64,000 nucleotides of DNA from Paludibacteraceae bacterium (GTDB lineage Bacteria > Bacteroidota > Bacteroidia > Bacteroidales > Paludibacteraceae): contig JAKSNF010000001.1 of assembly GCA_024400115.1 (NCBI GenBank), positions 62,001 to 126,000 on the forward strand, written 5' to 3'. The notes beneath the pieces were generated by a model. The model ran no database searches, was not told the DNA's origin, and worked only from the letters and a program-made list of their open reading frames with translations. Both the position numbers and the translations under genes were made by a program. Of the stretch, positions 15,653 through 24,086 are shown piece after piece. The stretch's first letter is position 1. The number at the start of each line of letters is the position of its first letter.

Positions 15653-16146
15653 AAAAAGTAATTTTCTTTGGTCTTTTGACCTTGATGCTAATCGGTTGTT
15701 CTGCTCCGAAAAGCCTCTACTATTGGGGTAGAACGGATATGAGCGGCTTGTCTGCTTATGATAAGAACCTCTATGAGTCTTATAAACGAGAGACCCCTAA
15801 AGCGTTGTGTGAACTGATTTGCACGTTAGATGATATAGTTTGCCACCCTAACGGAACGAGACAAGTTCCCCCTCCGGGCGTTTGTGCTGAATACGGTTAC
15901 TTGCTTTGGCAAGATGAGGCTATGACCACTTTTGACCAAAACGCAACCAACGCTCAAAAGAAACAAATGACGCAATCGCCATATGGTTCTGACTATAAAC
16001 AGGGAGCCGTTAAACTCTTCCAAATGGAGATGGCTAATTATCCTGTGTCGGTTAAGTTCTTAAAAGACTTTGTGGAGCGCTTGACCGGTCAAACAATAGA
16101 TGTTCCTAACCTGAATTCCGTAGAGCAGAAAGGAGGTCAACTATGA
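15649..16146 (+). CDS. DUF4810 lipoprotein
   Basis: 165 residues with lipoprotein signal LIGC (Cys17). It shows the DUF4810 hallmark YYWG near the N terminus, the PPPGVCAEYGYLLW motif in the middle and a C-terminal helical part (YPVSVKFLKDF). DUF4810 proteins regularly stand between CsgG-like and DUF799 genes, including in Neisseria; their role is not established. Four-base overlaps on both sides indicate a coupled operon. Confidence 0.85.
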   Translation: MKKVIFFGLLTLMLIGCSAPKSLYYWGRTDMSGLSAYDKNLYESYKRETPKALCELICTLDDIVCHPNGTRQVPPPGVCAEYGYLLWQDEAMTTFDQNATNAQKKQMTQSPYGSDYKQGAVKLFQMEMANYPVSVKFLKDFVERLTGQTIDVPNLNSVEQKGGQL

Positions 16147-16823
16147 AAAAGCATGTATTCTATGCCTTAGTAGCTATTTGTTTTTTAGCTTCTTGTAGTG
16201 TACAACAGGGATTAACTCGACAGAGTGCATATCCCAATATGTATAAAGAGCAACCCTTAACCTTGCTCATTATGCCACCCATCAACAACACCACGCACGT
16301 TAATGCCAAGGAGTACCTCTATACCACTTTGGCTCATCCGTTGTTAGAGAAGGGTTATTATGTTATCTCTCCCCGATTAGGAATGGAGATCTTGCAAAAC
16401 GAGGGTGCTTATGATGCAGAACTGTTTGTAGATGCCCCCTTGACTTCTTTTAAGCAATTCTTCAATGCCGATGCGGTTATCTTCTCTGAAATCAATAAGT
16501 GGGATAAGCAAGGTTTTGGCATTTCCATGAGTTTGCATTATTGGATGAAATCGACCTCTACCAATGAGATTTTGTTTGAACGAAATTGCGATTTGTATTT
16601 AGATTTAAGTTCCCGTTCCAGCTCGAATACTCTTTTAGGCGGTTTGGTTGATCTTGCCGTTTCAACGGCTAAGACCCTTCTTACGGACGAAGTTGTTGCG
16701 GCACGCAAGGCTAATATCTATATCTTCAAAGACCTTCCCCATGGGAACTATAGTCCTAATTTCGGTTTAGACCAAGAAATAGGGGTTGACAAGCAGGACA
16801 TAACCATCACCTTGCATCAATAG
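16143..16823 (+). CDS. DUF799 (GNA1162-family) lipoprotein
   Basis: 226 residues with lipoprotein signal LASC (Cys18). The domain carries LTLLIMPPINNTTHVNAKEYLYTTLAHPLLEKGYYV and FNADAVIFSEI, the GNA1162/DUF799 pattern. The structure known for the family resembles periplasmic alpha/beta adaptor domains. Last gene of the CsgG-lipoprotein-DUF4810-DUF799 operon; a secretion or envelope-transport role is inferred from the company. Confidence 0.87.
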   Translation: MKKHVFYALVAICFLASCSVQQGLTRQSAYPNMYKEQPLTLLIMPPINNTTHVNAKEYLYTTLAHPLLEKGYYVISPRLGMEILQNEGAYDAELFVDAPLTSFKQFFNADAVIFSEINKWDKQGFGISMSLHYWMKSTSTNEILFERNCDLYLDLSSRSSSNTLLGGLVDLAVSTAKTLLTDEVVAARKANIYIFKDLPHGNYSPNFGLDQEIGVDKQDITITLHQ

Positions 16824-16833
16824 CGTATCTGTA

Positions 16834-16866
16834 AACGTAGCACTAACATAGCACCCACACAGCATC
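16834..16866. repeat. 11-bp array, three degenerate copies
   Basis: AACGTAGCACT, AACATAGCACC and CACACAGCATC are contiguous. Confidence 0.75.
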
Positions 16867-16942
16867 ATAGGCTAACGCTATGACTGTAAGGTACTTGCGC
16901 TGTCTTCTCCACGTGATTAATCAGTGTGTCATCATCGTACCT

Positions 16943-17030
16943 CACCGAAGGGTCACGGAAGGATTACCGAACGGTCGCCGAAGGATGCCCCTCCTTGCAG
17001 ACTACTCGCCGAATACTCGCAGAGCACTAT
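16943..17030. repeat. 11-bp array, eight words in two families
   Basis: Four words of type CACCGAAGGGT (CACGGAAGGAT, TACCGAACGGT, CGCCGAAGGAT) are followed by a bridging word. Three words of type CAGACTACTCG come next. All keep an exact 11-bp step. Confidence 0.85.
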
Positions 17031-17075
17031 AAAAACCCTACAAATCAGCCAAATAACATAAAATAAACAAAAATA

Positions 17076-17107
17076 TTTGCATAAATGCAAAATTTTTAGT
17101 ACCTTTG
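17076..17107 (+). promoter_or_regulatory. Promoter for the DUF2130 gene
   Basis: TTTG (17076-17079), a 20-bp spacer and TACCTTTG (17100-17107). Confidence 0.85.
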
Positions 17108-17136
17108 CGGCGTATTTTGGAAAAGAAGGCAGTATA

Positions 17137-18219
17137 ATGAAAGAATTGATTTGTCCAAACTGCGGAAAACCGTTGGTAGTTAATGAAGCTGATTACGAAT
17201 CAATCGTAAGTCAAGTTAAGACGGCGGAACTCGAAGCCGAGGTGACTCGTCGCGTCAATATAGTTAAAATAGAGGAGCAACACCGCGCGCAAGCCGAACT
17301 GCTCAAGAAAGAGAATGAGATAACCACCCTCAAAGCTGCTGCCCAAGTGGCGCAAAGCGAAGCCATTGTTCGCGAGAAAGGACTTAAGGAACAATACGAG
17401 GCTAAACTCAAACTCGCTCAAGAGCAAGTAGATTATTATAAAGACCTCAAGACCAAGATGTCCACTAAGATGGTGGGTGAGACCTTGGAGATTCACTGCT
17501 CTACCCTATTTAATCAGCTGCTACGACCACTGATGCCCAATGCCTATTTCGAGAAGGATAACGATGCTTCCGGCGGCAGCAAGGGCGACTTTATCTTCCG
17601 CGATTCGGATAATGGGCAAGAATACATCTCCATTATGTTCGAGATGAAGAACGAGATGGACGAAACGGCTACCAAACATAAGAACGAAGATTTCTTCAAG
17701 AAACTTGACCAAGACCGCCGTGAGAAGCATTGTGAGTTTGCGGTTCTTGTTTCGCTCTTAGAACCGGATAGCGAACTATACAACGGCGGTATAGTGGATG
17801 TGTCGTATAAATACGACAAGATGTACGTCATCCGTCCGCAGTTCTTTATTCCGCTTATTACATTGCTCGTTCAGACTTCCAAGAAGTCTATCGAATACCA
17901 ACGTCAATTGGCTATCGCAAAAGCGCAGTCTATTGATGTGACAAACTTTGAGAACCAACTGATGGATTTCAAAGATAAGTTTGCCAATAACTATCGTTTG
18001 GCTTCGGAGAAATTCCACAAGGCAATAGAAGAGATTGATAAGTCCATCGACCATCTTCAAAAGATTAAGGATGCCCTACTCGGTTCCGAGAACAATCTGC
18101 GTTTGGCGAATGATAAAGCAGAAGCGCTTACCATCAAGAAACTGACTCGCGGCAATCCTACGATGCAAGCGAAGTTTAAGGAAGTACACACTGACTCTTC
18201 GAGTGATTATGCAATTTAA
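17137..18219 (+). CDS. DUF2130 family protein, predicted nuclease fold
   Basis: The N terminus is a short zinc-knuckle-like segment (CPNCGKPL). A long coiled coil follows (about 25-115), and then a DUF2130 domain with the GDFIFR and FEMKNE motifs. These motifs resemble the D...ExK active site of PD-(D/E)XK nucleases. No substrate is established for the family. The start at 17137 lies 29 bp after the promoter; an upstream in-frame ATG at 17077 would begin before transcription starts. The last 11 bp overlap holB. Confidence 0.85.
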   Translation: MKELICPNCGKPLVVNEADYESIVSQVKTAELEAEVTRRVNIVKIEEQHRAQAELLKKENEITTLKAAAQVAQSEAIVREKGLKEQYEAKLKLAQEQVDYYKDLKTKMSTKMVGETLEIHCSTLFNQLLRPLMPNAYFEKDNDASGGSKGDFIFRDSDNGQEYISIMFEMKNEMDETATKHKNEDFFKKLDQDRREKHCEFAVLVSLLEPDSELYNGGIVDVSYKYDKMYVIRPQFFIPLITLLVQTSKKSIEYQRQLAIAKAQSIDVTNFENQLMDFKDKFANNYRLASEKFHKAIEEIDKSIDHLQKIKDALLGSENNLRLANDKAEALTIKKLTRGNPTMQAKFKEVHTDSSSDYAI

Positions 18220-19342
18220 GGCGATTATAGGACAAACAGACCTCAAAGGTCAAATGGTTAAAGCCGTTCGGGAAGGACGCATTCCGCATGCTCAACTCTT
18301 TACGGGTCCTGTCGGTGTGGGCAAACTGCAATTAGCTATCGCTTATGCCCAATACCTCGCCTGTCCTAACCGCTCCGAAACAGACAGTTGCGGCACCTGC
18401 CCCTCCTGCCTCCAGTACCAAAAACTGCAACACCCAGACCTGCATTTTGCCTTCCCTATTGTGAAAGACGATAGAGGAGATGTGTGTGACGATTTTGCAA
18501 CTCCATGGCGCGACATAGTACTCCATAACGGTTATTTCGACCTCGAGGATTGGTACAAAGCCCTCAATGTGGAAACCAAACAAGGGGTTATCTACGAGAA
18601 AGAGAGTTCCGAGATACTGCGCAAACTGAGTCTCAAATCCTTTAGCGACGGATACAAGGTGATGATTATTTGGCAAGCCGATAAGATGAATACCGTTTGT
18701 GCCAATAAACTGCTCAAACTATTAGAGGAACCACCCGAAAGAACCCTCTTTATCCTTATCTCCGAACACCCCGAACAGATGCTCACCACAATCCTTAGTC
18801 GGGTGCAGCAGATACGTGTTCCTCGTTTAACCGAAAACGAGTTGGCAGCGCATTTCAGTGCCGACATCGCACATATAGCCAATGGTAGTTATCTGGCTGC
18901 AAAGAAATTAGAGGATGGAGGAGGCTCTGGCGACGGCGGTATTCAAACACGAGAAGCTTATTTTGACCAGTTTGTGGCATTGATGCGTAATGCATGGAAC
19001 GTGGGACACAAGAAAGACTATGCTGCCTTACAAGCATTGCGCAAATGGAGTCTCGAGATAGCCGATAGCAAAGTGGGGCGCGAAAGACAAAAAGCGTTCT
19101 TGCAATATGCCCAACAACAAGTGCGAGAGAACTATATCTATAACCTCGGTCACCCCGAAATGAACTACCAAATAACGAAGGAAAGTCAATTTTCTACTCG
19201 GTTTGCACCATTCATCAATGAGAATAACGTAGAGAAACTGATGAACGAATTGCAGAAGGCAGAAGTGCAAATAGGGCAGAATGGTAATGCGAAGATTATC
19301 TTCTTCGACCTGTGCTTGCAGATGATAGTGCTCATTAAGTAG
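18209..19342 (+). CDS. holB: DNA polymerase III delta' subunit (clamp-loader ATPase family)
   Basis: Part of the clamp loader that opens the sliding clamp. An AAA+ fold begins at [12 protein letters not shown], with a P-loop-like GPVGVGK (near residue 34). A four-Cys zinc module (C..., C-x2-C-x2-C) follows in [16 protein letters not shown], and the sensor region is [19 protein letters not shown]. The length of 377 residues is normal. ATG 18209 is preferred over GTG 18203. A spacer with 7-bp repeats separates it from the PSP1 gene. Confidence 0.92.
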   Translation: MQFKAIIGQTDLKGQMVKAVREGRIPHAQLFTGPVGVGKLQLAIAYAQYLACPNRSETDSCGTCPSCLQYQKLQHPDLHFAFPIVKDDRGDVCDDFATPWRDIVLHNGYFDLEDWYKALNVETKQGVIYEKESSEILRKLSLKSFSDGYKVMIIWQADKMNTVCANKLLKLLEEPPERTLFILISEHPEQMLTTILSRVQQIRVPRLTENELAAHFSADIAHIANGSYLAAKKLEDGGGSGDGGIQTREAYFDQFVALMRNAWNVGHKKDYAALQALRKWSLEIADSKVGRERQKAFLQYAQQQVRENYIYNLGHPEMNYQITKESQFSTRFAPFINENNVEKLMNELQKAEVQIGQNGNAKIIFFDLCLQMIVLIK

Positions 19343-19400
19343 TTTAGAGTGGAGAGTTTAGAGTGTAGAGTAGCCGTCTAGTTTATTAGTTTAGAGTTTA
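19343..19400. repeat. 7-bp array (AGTTTAG) with unique core
   Basis: AGTTTAG, AGTGGAG, AGTTTAG, AGTGTAG, then the core AGTAGCCGTCTAG, then further TTTAGAG-type words. It is the reverse-complement relative of the insert in thiD (25 of 27 bases at 19367-19393). It follows directly after the holB stop. Confidence 0.9.
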
Positions 19401-19413
19401 CAAGTTAAAAACG

Positions 19414-20625
19414 ATGATAAAAGAAGAATTAACATTGAATAACGAGGCAACGAAGTTGAGTATGAGTTCGTGCAGACGCAACTCCGCTCATATGCTACCC
19501 GTAACAGACTGGTTAAGCGACCTGCCTGAAACGAAAAAAGCCACAGACCTCGTTGAGATAACGTTTAAGAACACCCGCAAGGGCTACTATCGCAATAGCA
19601 ACAACCTGCCCCTCGAGAAAGGGTCTGTCGTTGTGGTGGGCGGCAACCCCGGATACGACATCGGCGAAGTCAGTCTTGTCGGACAATTAGTGCTACTGCA
19701 AGTTAAGAAGAACCATATCGACTTCGACCGCTATGAGGTGAGAGACATCTATCGCTTCGCCACGGAAGAAGACCTCGCTAAAGCCGCTATGGCGCACGCC
19801 AAAGAGCATGAGACTATGATCAAAGCGCGCCAACTGGCTAAGTCCCTCGGTCTGGAGATGAAGATAGGCGACGTGGAATACCAAGGCGATGGCGGCAAAG
19901 CTATCTTCTACTATATCGCTGACGGGCGTGTCGATTTCCGCCAACTCATCAAAGTCTATGCCGAGACGTTCCGTATCCGTATTGAGATGAAGCAGATTGG
20001 TGCCCGCCAAGAGGCAGGACGCATCGGCGGTACGGGTCCTTGCGGACGCGAACTATGCTGCTCCACATGGATGACTAATTTCACGTCCGTCGGCACCGGT
20101 GCAGCGCGCTTGCAGAACATTGCGCCTAATCCGCAGAAACTGGCAGGGCAATGCGCTAAACTCAAATGTTGCCTTAACTACGAGGTGCCTATTTACGAAG
20201 ACGCCGTAGCAAAACTGCCCGACCGCCGTACGCCCTTGGAGACCAAAGACGGGGTGTATTATTTCTTTGCATCTGACCCACTTAGAGGCGAAGTGACCTA
20301 TTCGACAGACCACCGCGTACCCGCTAACTTACAAACAATCACTGCCGTTCGTGCCAACGAGATAGTGGAAATGAATAAACGAGGCGAAAAACCCGTCTCT
20401 TTAGAAGGCAAAGCCATTACGGTAGAGGCAAGAGAAGTGGGGTATATGAACGTTGTGGGACAAGACGACCTCACCCGATTTGATAGGAAGAAAGGCAGAA
20501 AGGCTGAAAAGCAGAAAGGCGGAGAGACAGAAAGGCAGAAAGGCGGAGAGACAGAAAGGCAGAAAGGTAATAAAGAACAAAGACATTATGAAAAGAATCG
20601 TCGTTTTGATAATAACCGCCATTAG
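19414..20625 (+). CDS. PSP1/RicT-like cytoplasmic protein with repeat-derived tail
   Basis: A PSP1-domain protein of the YaaT/RicT family. It has a beta-rich N part, then the signature GGTGPCGRELCCSTW, then CAKLKCCLNYE, so four to five Cys are placed to bind an Fe-S cluster or metal. In Firmicutes RicT acts in RNA maturation; the Bacteroidota role is unproven. The normal domain ends near residue 355. The remaining Lys/Gly/Glu/Arg-rich tail is encoded by about ten 8-bp words (20489-20568). The gene overlaps gldH by 38 bp. Confidence 0.88.
   Translation: MIKEELTLNNEATKLSMSSCRRNSAHMLPVTDWLSDLPETKKATDLVEITFKNTRKGYYRNSNNLPLEKGSVVVVGGNPGYDIGEVSLVGQLVLLQVKKNHIDFDRYEVRDIYRFATEEDLAKAAMAHAKEHETMIKARQLAKSLGLEMKIGDVEYQGDGGKAIFYYIADGRVDFRQLIKVYAETFRIRIEMKQIGARQEAGRIGGTGPCGRELCCSTWMTNFTSVGTGAARLQNIAPNPQKLAGQCAKLKCCLNYEVPIYEDAVAKLPDRRTPLETKDGVYYFFASDPLRGEVTYSTDHRVPANLQTITAVRANEIVEMNKRGEKPVSLEGKAITVEAREVGYMNVVGQDDLTRFDRKKGRKAEKQKGGETERQKGGETERQKGNKEQRHYEKNRRFDNNRH
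20489..20568. repeat. 8-bp tandem array (AGAAAGGC) in the 3' end of the PSP1 gene
   Basis: About ten words such as AGAAAGGC, TGAAAAGC and GGAGAGAC at 8-bp steps, with a 24-bp higher-order repeat (AGAAAGGC AGAAAGGC GGAGAGAC). Both the PSP1 frame and the frame leading into gldH read through it as Lys/Arg/Glu/Gly-rich peptide. Confidence 0.93.
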
Positions 20626-21049
20626 TCTGATGGGTTGCGTTCAGAAGAACGTCTATTCAGAATACCAATCCGTCCCCGTTATCGGTTGGAACGCAGATTC
20701 GGTATTAACTTATACGTGGTCGATTGACGATACGGCAGCCACATATCGTATCCTCATTGATGTAAGGCATACAGAACTCTACCCCTATCAGAACCTGTGG
20801 TTCTTTATTAATAGACCGCTATCGCTGAAAGATACTATCGAGTTTTACTTGGCGGACGAGCGGGGACAATGGCTTGGAAAGAAATACGGAGGTTATATCA
20901 AGATGCCCATTCTCTACGAAGAGGCATATAAGTTCGACTCCATTGGCGAATACACAATGACTATCCAACAAGGTATGCGAACAGAACGGTTGAGAGGGGT
21001 TAGTGATGTGGGAGTGATTATTAGAAAAAATGATGAATTGAAGAATTGA
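20588..21049 (+). CDS. gldH: Gliding motility lipoprotein GldH
   Basis: GldH is an envelope lipoprotein linked to gliding motility and type IX secretion in Bacteroidota. The lipoprotein signal ends in LMGC (Cys17). The mature domain has the family pattern W-W-I-D-TATYRILIDVRHTELYPYQNLW followed by the IEFYLADERGQWLGK motif. The start at 20588 gives the signal peptide and lies within the end of the PSP1 gene; the frame is open further upstream only through the 8-bp repeat. The length of 153 residues is typical. PSP1-gldH adjacency is a recurrent Bacteroidota arrangement. Confidence 0.9.
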   Translation: MKRIVVLIITAISLMGCVQKNVYSEYQSVPVIGWNADSVLTYTWSIDDTAATYRILIDVRHTELYPYQNLWFFINRPLSLKDTIEFYLADERGQWLGKKYGGYIKMPILYEEAYKFDSIGEYTMTIQQGMRTERLRGVSDVGVIIRKNDELKN

Positions 21050-21055
21050 TGAAGT
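21032..21055. repeat. 8-bp words at the gldH stop
   Basis: GATGAATT, GAAGAATT and GATGAAGT are contiguous. They encode the last residues and the stop of gldH. Confidence 0.75.
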
Positions 21056-21087
21056 AATCGTGCCCCTTAGGGCTAAGAATTGATATT

Positions 21088-21885
21088 ATGGGAAAGAATA
21101 AACTAAAGAAATTTGCTGAGATGGAGACGTTTCATAATGTCTTCCAATGCGGCATACACGATATAACGGAGGATAACCCGATAGCTGCCTTAGCGGGACA
21201 GTGGAACGAAAAGGTCTTCCACAACACCAACCCAATCGTGTTAGAACTCGGCTGCGGACGTGGCGAATATACCGTGGGTTTGGCTCGCTTCTATCCCGAT
21301 AAGAACTTCATCGGCGTTGACATCAAAGGTGCTCGCATGTGGGCGGGTGCCAAAGAGGCGGAATTAGGAGGTATCACCAATGCTGCTTTCTTGCGTACTA
21401 ACATAGAGACGATAGCCCATTTCTTTGCCCCTAATGAGGTAAACGAAATTTGGATTACCTTCCCTGATCCACAAATGAAGAAAGCCACTAAGCGCCTAAC
21501 ATCCACCTACTTCATGGCACGCTATCAGCAGTTCATGCAACCCAACGGACTCATCCACCTCAAGACCGATAGTCCGTTCCTCTATACCTACACCGCAGAG
21601 ATGCTACGCATCAACGGATACACGGTCTTGGCAAACAGCCAAGATTTATATCTTTCAGCTACAGCGGTCTTACAGCCAAAGGCGGTCCTTCAGCGAAGCG
21701 GTCTTGAGGAAGCAACTCTGTTGCAGACTCACTACGAACAGCAGTGGCTCAGTAGAGGAATGACAATTAAGTATTTATGTTGGGAACTCGCACCTCGTGA
21801 GACGTTCGAGGAACCTACTATCGAAATAGAAAAAGACGATTACCGTTCATACGGAAGAAACTATGTACCCAAAACAGATAATTGA
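21088..21885 (+). CDS. trmB: tRNA (guanine-N7-)-methyltransferase
   Basis: Methylates G46 in the tRNA variable loop using SAM. The Rossmann methyltransferase motif LELGCGRGEY (near residue 52) binds SAM, and the TrmB signature is ITFPDPQMKKATKRLTS. The C terminus has the usual RxYxRNYVPK-like motif. A stretch near residues 190-208 (SATAVLQPKAVLQRSG) is encoded by an imperfect repeat of GCGGTCTT/CAGC words and interrupts family homology. The end overlaps mrp by 23 bp. Confidence 0.93.
   Translation: MGKNKLKKFAEMETFHNVFQCGIHDITEDNPIAALAGQWNEKVFHNTNPIVLELGCGRGEYTVGLARFYPDKNFIGVDIKGARMWAGAKEAELGGITNAAFLRTNIETIAHFFAPNEVNEIWITFPDPQMKKATKRLTSTYFMARYQQFMQPNGLIHLKTDSPFLYTYTAEMLRINGYTVLANSQDLYLSATAVLQPKAVLQRSGLEEATLLQTHYEQQWLSRGMTIKYLCWELAPRETFEEPTIEIEKDDYRSYGRNYVPKTDN
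21655..21712. repeat. Imperfect repeat insert inside trmB
   Basis: AGCGGTCTT, GGCGGTCCTT and AGCGGTCTT recur at 16-20 bp spacing with AGC-rich linkers. They encode an Ala/Leu/Gln-rich loop absent from the family core. Confidence 0.55.
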
Positions 21886-22918
21886 AGCATTAAGTCACGT
21901 TCGCTATCCGGGAACGGGTAAGAACCTCATTGAAAGCGGGATGCTGGAAGACGATATCCGCATCTCCGGCTATGCCGTGTCTTTCTCCCTTATCTTTGAG
22001 AAAGATACCGACCCTTTCATTAAATCGGTTATCAAAGCCTCTCAAACGGCTATCAAGACCTATGTGGATGAGAGCGCAGAAGTGACGATTCATGCAAAGT
22101 ATAGAAAAGAAACGAGAAACGAAAAACAAGAAACAGGAAATTCATCGTCCTCTACTTCGTTACACCAAACACCTCATATCATCGCTATTCACAGCGGCAA
22201 AGGCGGTGTAGGTAAATCGACGGTGGCGGCTAATCTCGCTATTGCGTTAGCGCAAGCCGGCAAACGGGTAGGTTTATTAGACGCAGACATACATGGTCCA
22301 TCAATACCGAAGATGTTCCACGTAGAGGACGCTCGTCCTGTATCCACCGAAGTGAACGGACGCGACCTGATTGAACCGATTGAACAATACGGTGTGAAGA
22401 TGCTCAGTATCGGTTTCTTTGTTGATTCCTCGTCTGCAGTCGTTTGGCGCGGCGGTATGGCAAGTAACGCCATCAAGCAACTCATAGAAGATGCTAACTG
22501 GGGCGAGTTAGACTATTTCCTTATTGACCTTCCCCCGGGAACGAGTGATATACACCTAACCTTGGTTTCTGCCATCCAACTGACCGGTGCTATCGTAGTC
22601 ACTACTCCACAACCGGTAGCATTAGTAGATGCTCGTAAAGGAGTAGATATGTTCACGAATGAGAAGATCAACGTACCCGTCTTAGGTATTATCGAGAATA
22701 TGGCTTGGTTCACACCTGCCGAACTACCCGAGAATAAGTATTATATCTTCGGCCATGACGGAGGTAAAAACCTCGCGGAAGAACTCAATGTGCCGCTTTT
22801 GGGACAAATACCGCTGGTACAATCTATTCGCGAAGCAGGAGACGAAGGTGAACCGATAGCCATGCGTATAGGGCATCCGGCAGCTGATATTTTTAGACAA
22901 ATAACGAATAAGATATGA
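21863..22918 (+). CDS. mrp: Mrp/NBP35-family ATP-binding protein (Fe-S carrier family)
   Basis: P-loop ATPase of the ApbC/Mrp family that helps Fe-S cluster delivery. An N-terminal MIP18-like domain (about 1-85) is joined to the ATPase. The deviant Walker A is SGKGGVGKSTVAANLA, and the DLPPGTSD motif is present. The usual C-terminal CxxC is absent: the region reads WFTPAELPENKYYIFGHDGGK, as in Bacteroidota homologues in general. The linker between domains is encoded by five 7-bp words (22109-22143). The end overlaps the pqqD-like gene by 4 bp. Confidence 0.92.
   Translation: MYPKQIIEALSHVRYPGTGKNLIESGMLEDDIRISGYAVSFSLIFEKDTDPFIKSVIKASQTAIKTYVDESAEVTIHAKYRKETRNEKQETGNSSSSTSLHQTPHIIAIHSGKGGVGKSTVAANLAIALAQAGKRVGLLDADIHGPSIPKMFHVEDARPVSTEVNGRDLIEPIEQYGVKMLSIGFFVDSSSAVVWRGGMASNAIKQLIEDANWGELDYFLIDLPPGTSDIHLTLVSAIQLTGAIVVTTPQPVALVDARKGVDMFTNEKINVPVLGIIENMAWFTPAELPENKYYIFGHDGGKNLAEELNVPLLGQIPLVQSIREAGDEGEPIAMRIGHPAADIFRQITNKI
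22109..22143. repeat. 7-bp array (GAAACGA) in the mrp linker
   Basis: GAAACGA twice, AAAACAA, GAAACAG, GAAATTC. The array is in frame and codes the hydrophilic interdomain linker. Confidence 0.85.
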
Positions 22919-23184
22919 AAGTAAAACAAGGATTTAGATTACGTCCGTTAGGGGACGAGTTCATGCTCATTGGTGAGAGCTTGGAGCAAATCAATTTCAA
23001 CAAGATGATCACCATGAACGAGACCGCTGCTTTTCTTTGGAACAAAGTGGCAGATGGTCGTGATTTTGAGGCACAGACATTAGCATCCTTCTTACTCGAC
23101 GAGTACGAAGTGGCAGAAGAGCAAGCATTAACCGATTCACAAACCACCATCGACTCATGGTTACAAGCCGGTATTATCGAGTAG
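22915..23184 (+). CDS. PqqD-like peptide-binding protein
   Basis: 89 residues with the PqqD (RRE-like) fold pattern: a short beta N terminus, then MNETAAFLWNKVADGRDFE and a C-terminal helix ending DSWLQAGIIE. PqqD proteins present precursor peptides to modifying enzymes. No radical-SAM enzyme or precursor peptide gene is visible nearby. It overlaps mrp by 4 bp and the kinase-like gene by 28 bp, so the three are translated together. Confidence 0.85.
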   Translation: MKVKQGFRLRPLGDEFMLIGESLEQINFNKMITMNETAAFLWNKVADGRDFEAQTLASFLLDEYEVAEEQALTDSQTTIDSWLQAGIIE

Positions 23185-24029
23185 CCGAACTGACCTTTGG
23201 TTTTACGGCACAAGAAGATCTCTTTGACCTTCTTCCTAATTATGCTCCCTTTGAAGTGCAAGCGAGTTCGGCAGACCTCTTTCACTTAACCGTTTCGCAG
23301 GACACCTGTCCCGTGGACGAGAAAGCATTGACGGCTTATTTCACCGATAAGTCCGACGAGGATATGCCCCGTATCGAACTCTACCAAATGCCCGAACAAT
23401 GGTTACTATGCGTGTCTATGTACCGTGACAGCGAGACCTGCTGTCGTATCCTTGCTTCCAACGATTGGACAGAGGCAACCCTTTATATGACAACCGAACA
23501 TAAACGCTTTGCAGTCGATAACGCGGCGATGTTACTTTATGCCTTCACTTCTTGCTTCAAACAAGCATTGACCCTACATGCCTCAGTTATCAAATACGAA
23601 GGGCAGGGTTATTTCTTCTTGGGCAAATCGGGTACAGGCAAATCAACCCACTCGCGTCAGTGGCTTAGTGCCTTCCCCGAGGCGGAACTGATGAACGACG
23701 ACAACCCCATCTTGCGACTGATAGACAATAAGCCTATTATCTTTGGTTCACCGTGGTCAGGCAAGACACCTTGTTATAAACAATTGTGCGCGCCCGTACG
23801 CGGGATAGTGCAACTCAAGCAAGCACCGGAGAATAGTTTTGAGAAACTGCGCCTTCCGGCTGCCTATGCGTATATGTTATCCTCGTCTTCAGGACTGAAG
23901 ATTATCCCCGCTGTCATGGATGCTCTTTATGCCACCATCGCTGCGGTGATACAAACCATACCCGTCATCCTGCTATCCTGCCTTCCTAATGAAGAGGCGG
24001 CAAGAATGAGTTATCAAGCTTTTGCATAA
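23157..24029 (+). CDS. HPr-kinase-like P-loop protein
   Basis: 290 residues. The C-terminal half has the HprK-type P-loop GKSGTGKSTHSRQW (near residue 155) and the paired acidic motif NDDNP, then SPWSGKTPCY. The N-terminal half (about 1-130) is a family-specific beta-rich domain. HprK/P phosphorylates HPr in other phyla, but this subfamily pairs with PqqD-like genes, so its substrate is unknown. The start at 23157 lies within the PqqD-like gene. It could also act as a phosphatase; sequence does not decide. Confidence 0.82.
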   Translation: MVTSRYYRVAELTFGFTAQEDLFDLLPNYAPFEVQASSADLFHLTVSQDTCPVDEKALTAYFTDKSDEDMPRIELYQMPEQWLLCVSMYRDSETCCRILASNDWTEATLYMTTEHKRFAVDNAAMLLYAFTSCFKQALTLHASVIKYEGQGYFFLGKSGTGKSTHSRQWLSAFPEAELMNDDNPILRLIDNKPIIFGSPWSGKTPCYKQLCAPVRGIVQLKQAPENSFEKLRLPAAYAYMLSSSSGLKIIPAVMDALYATIAAVIQTIPVILLSCLPNEEAARMSYQAFA

Positions 24030-24086
24030 TAAAGAACTCCCTTGGGCTAAATAATAAATGTATAACTAATTAAAAACAGAAGTCTT

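Larger units (their letters stand above)
16824..17075. other. Gene-free spacer with 11-bp-period arrays
   Basis: No gene. Two 11-bp-period arrays occupy most of it (16834-16866 and 16943-17030), followed by an A/T-rich promoter region. No terminator hairpin with a T tract is visible after the CsgG operon. Confidence 0.7.
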
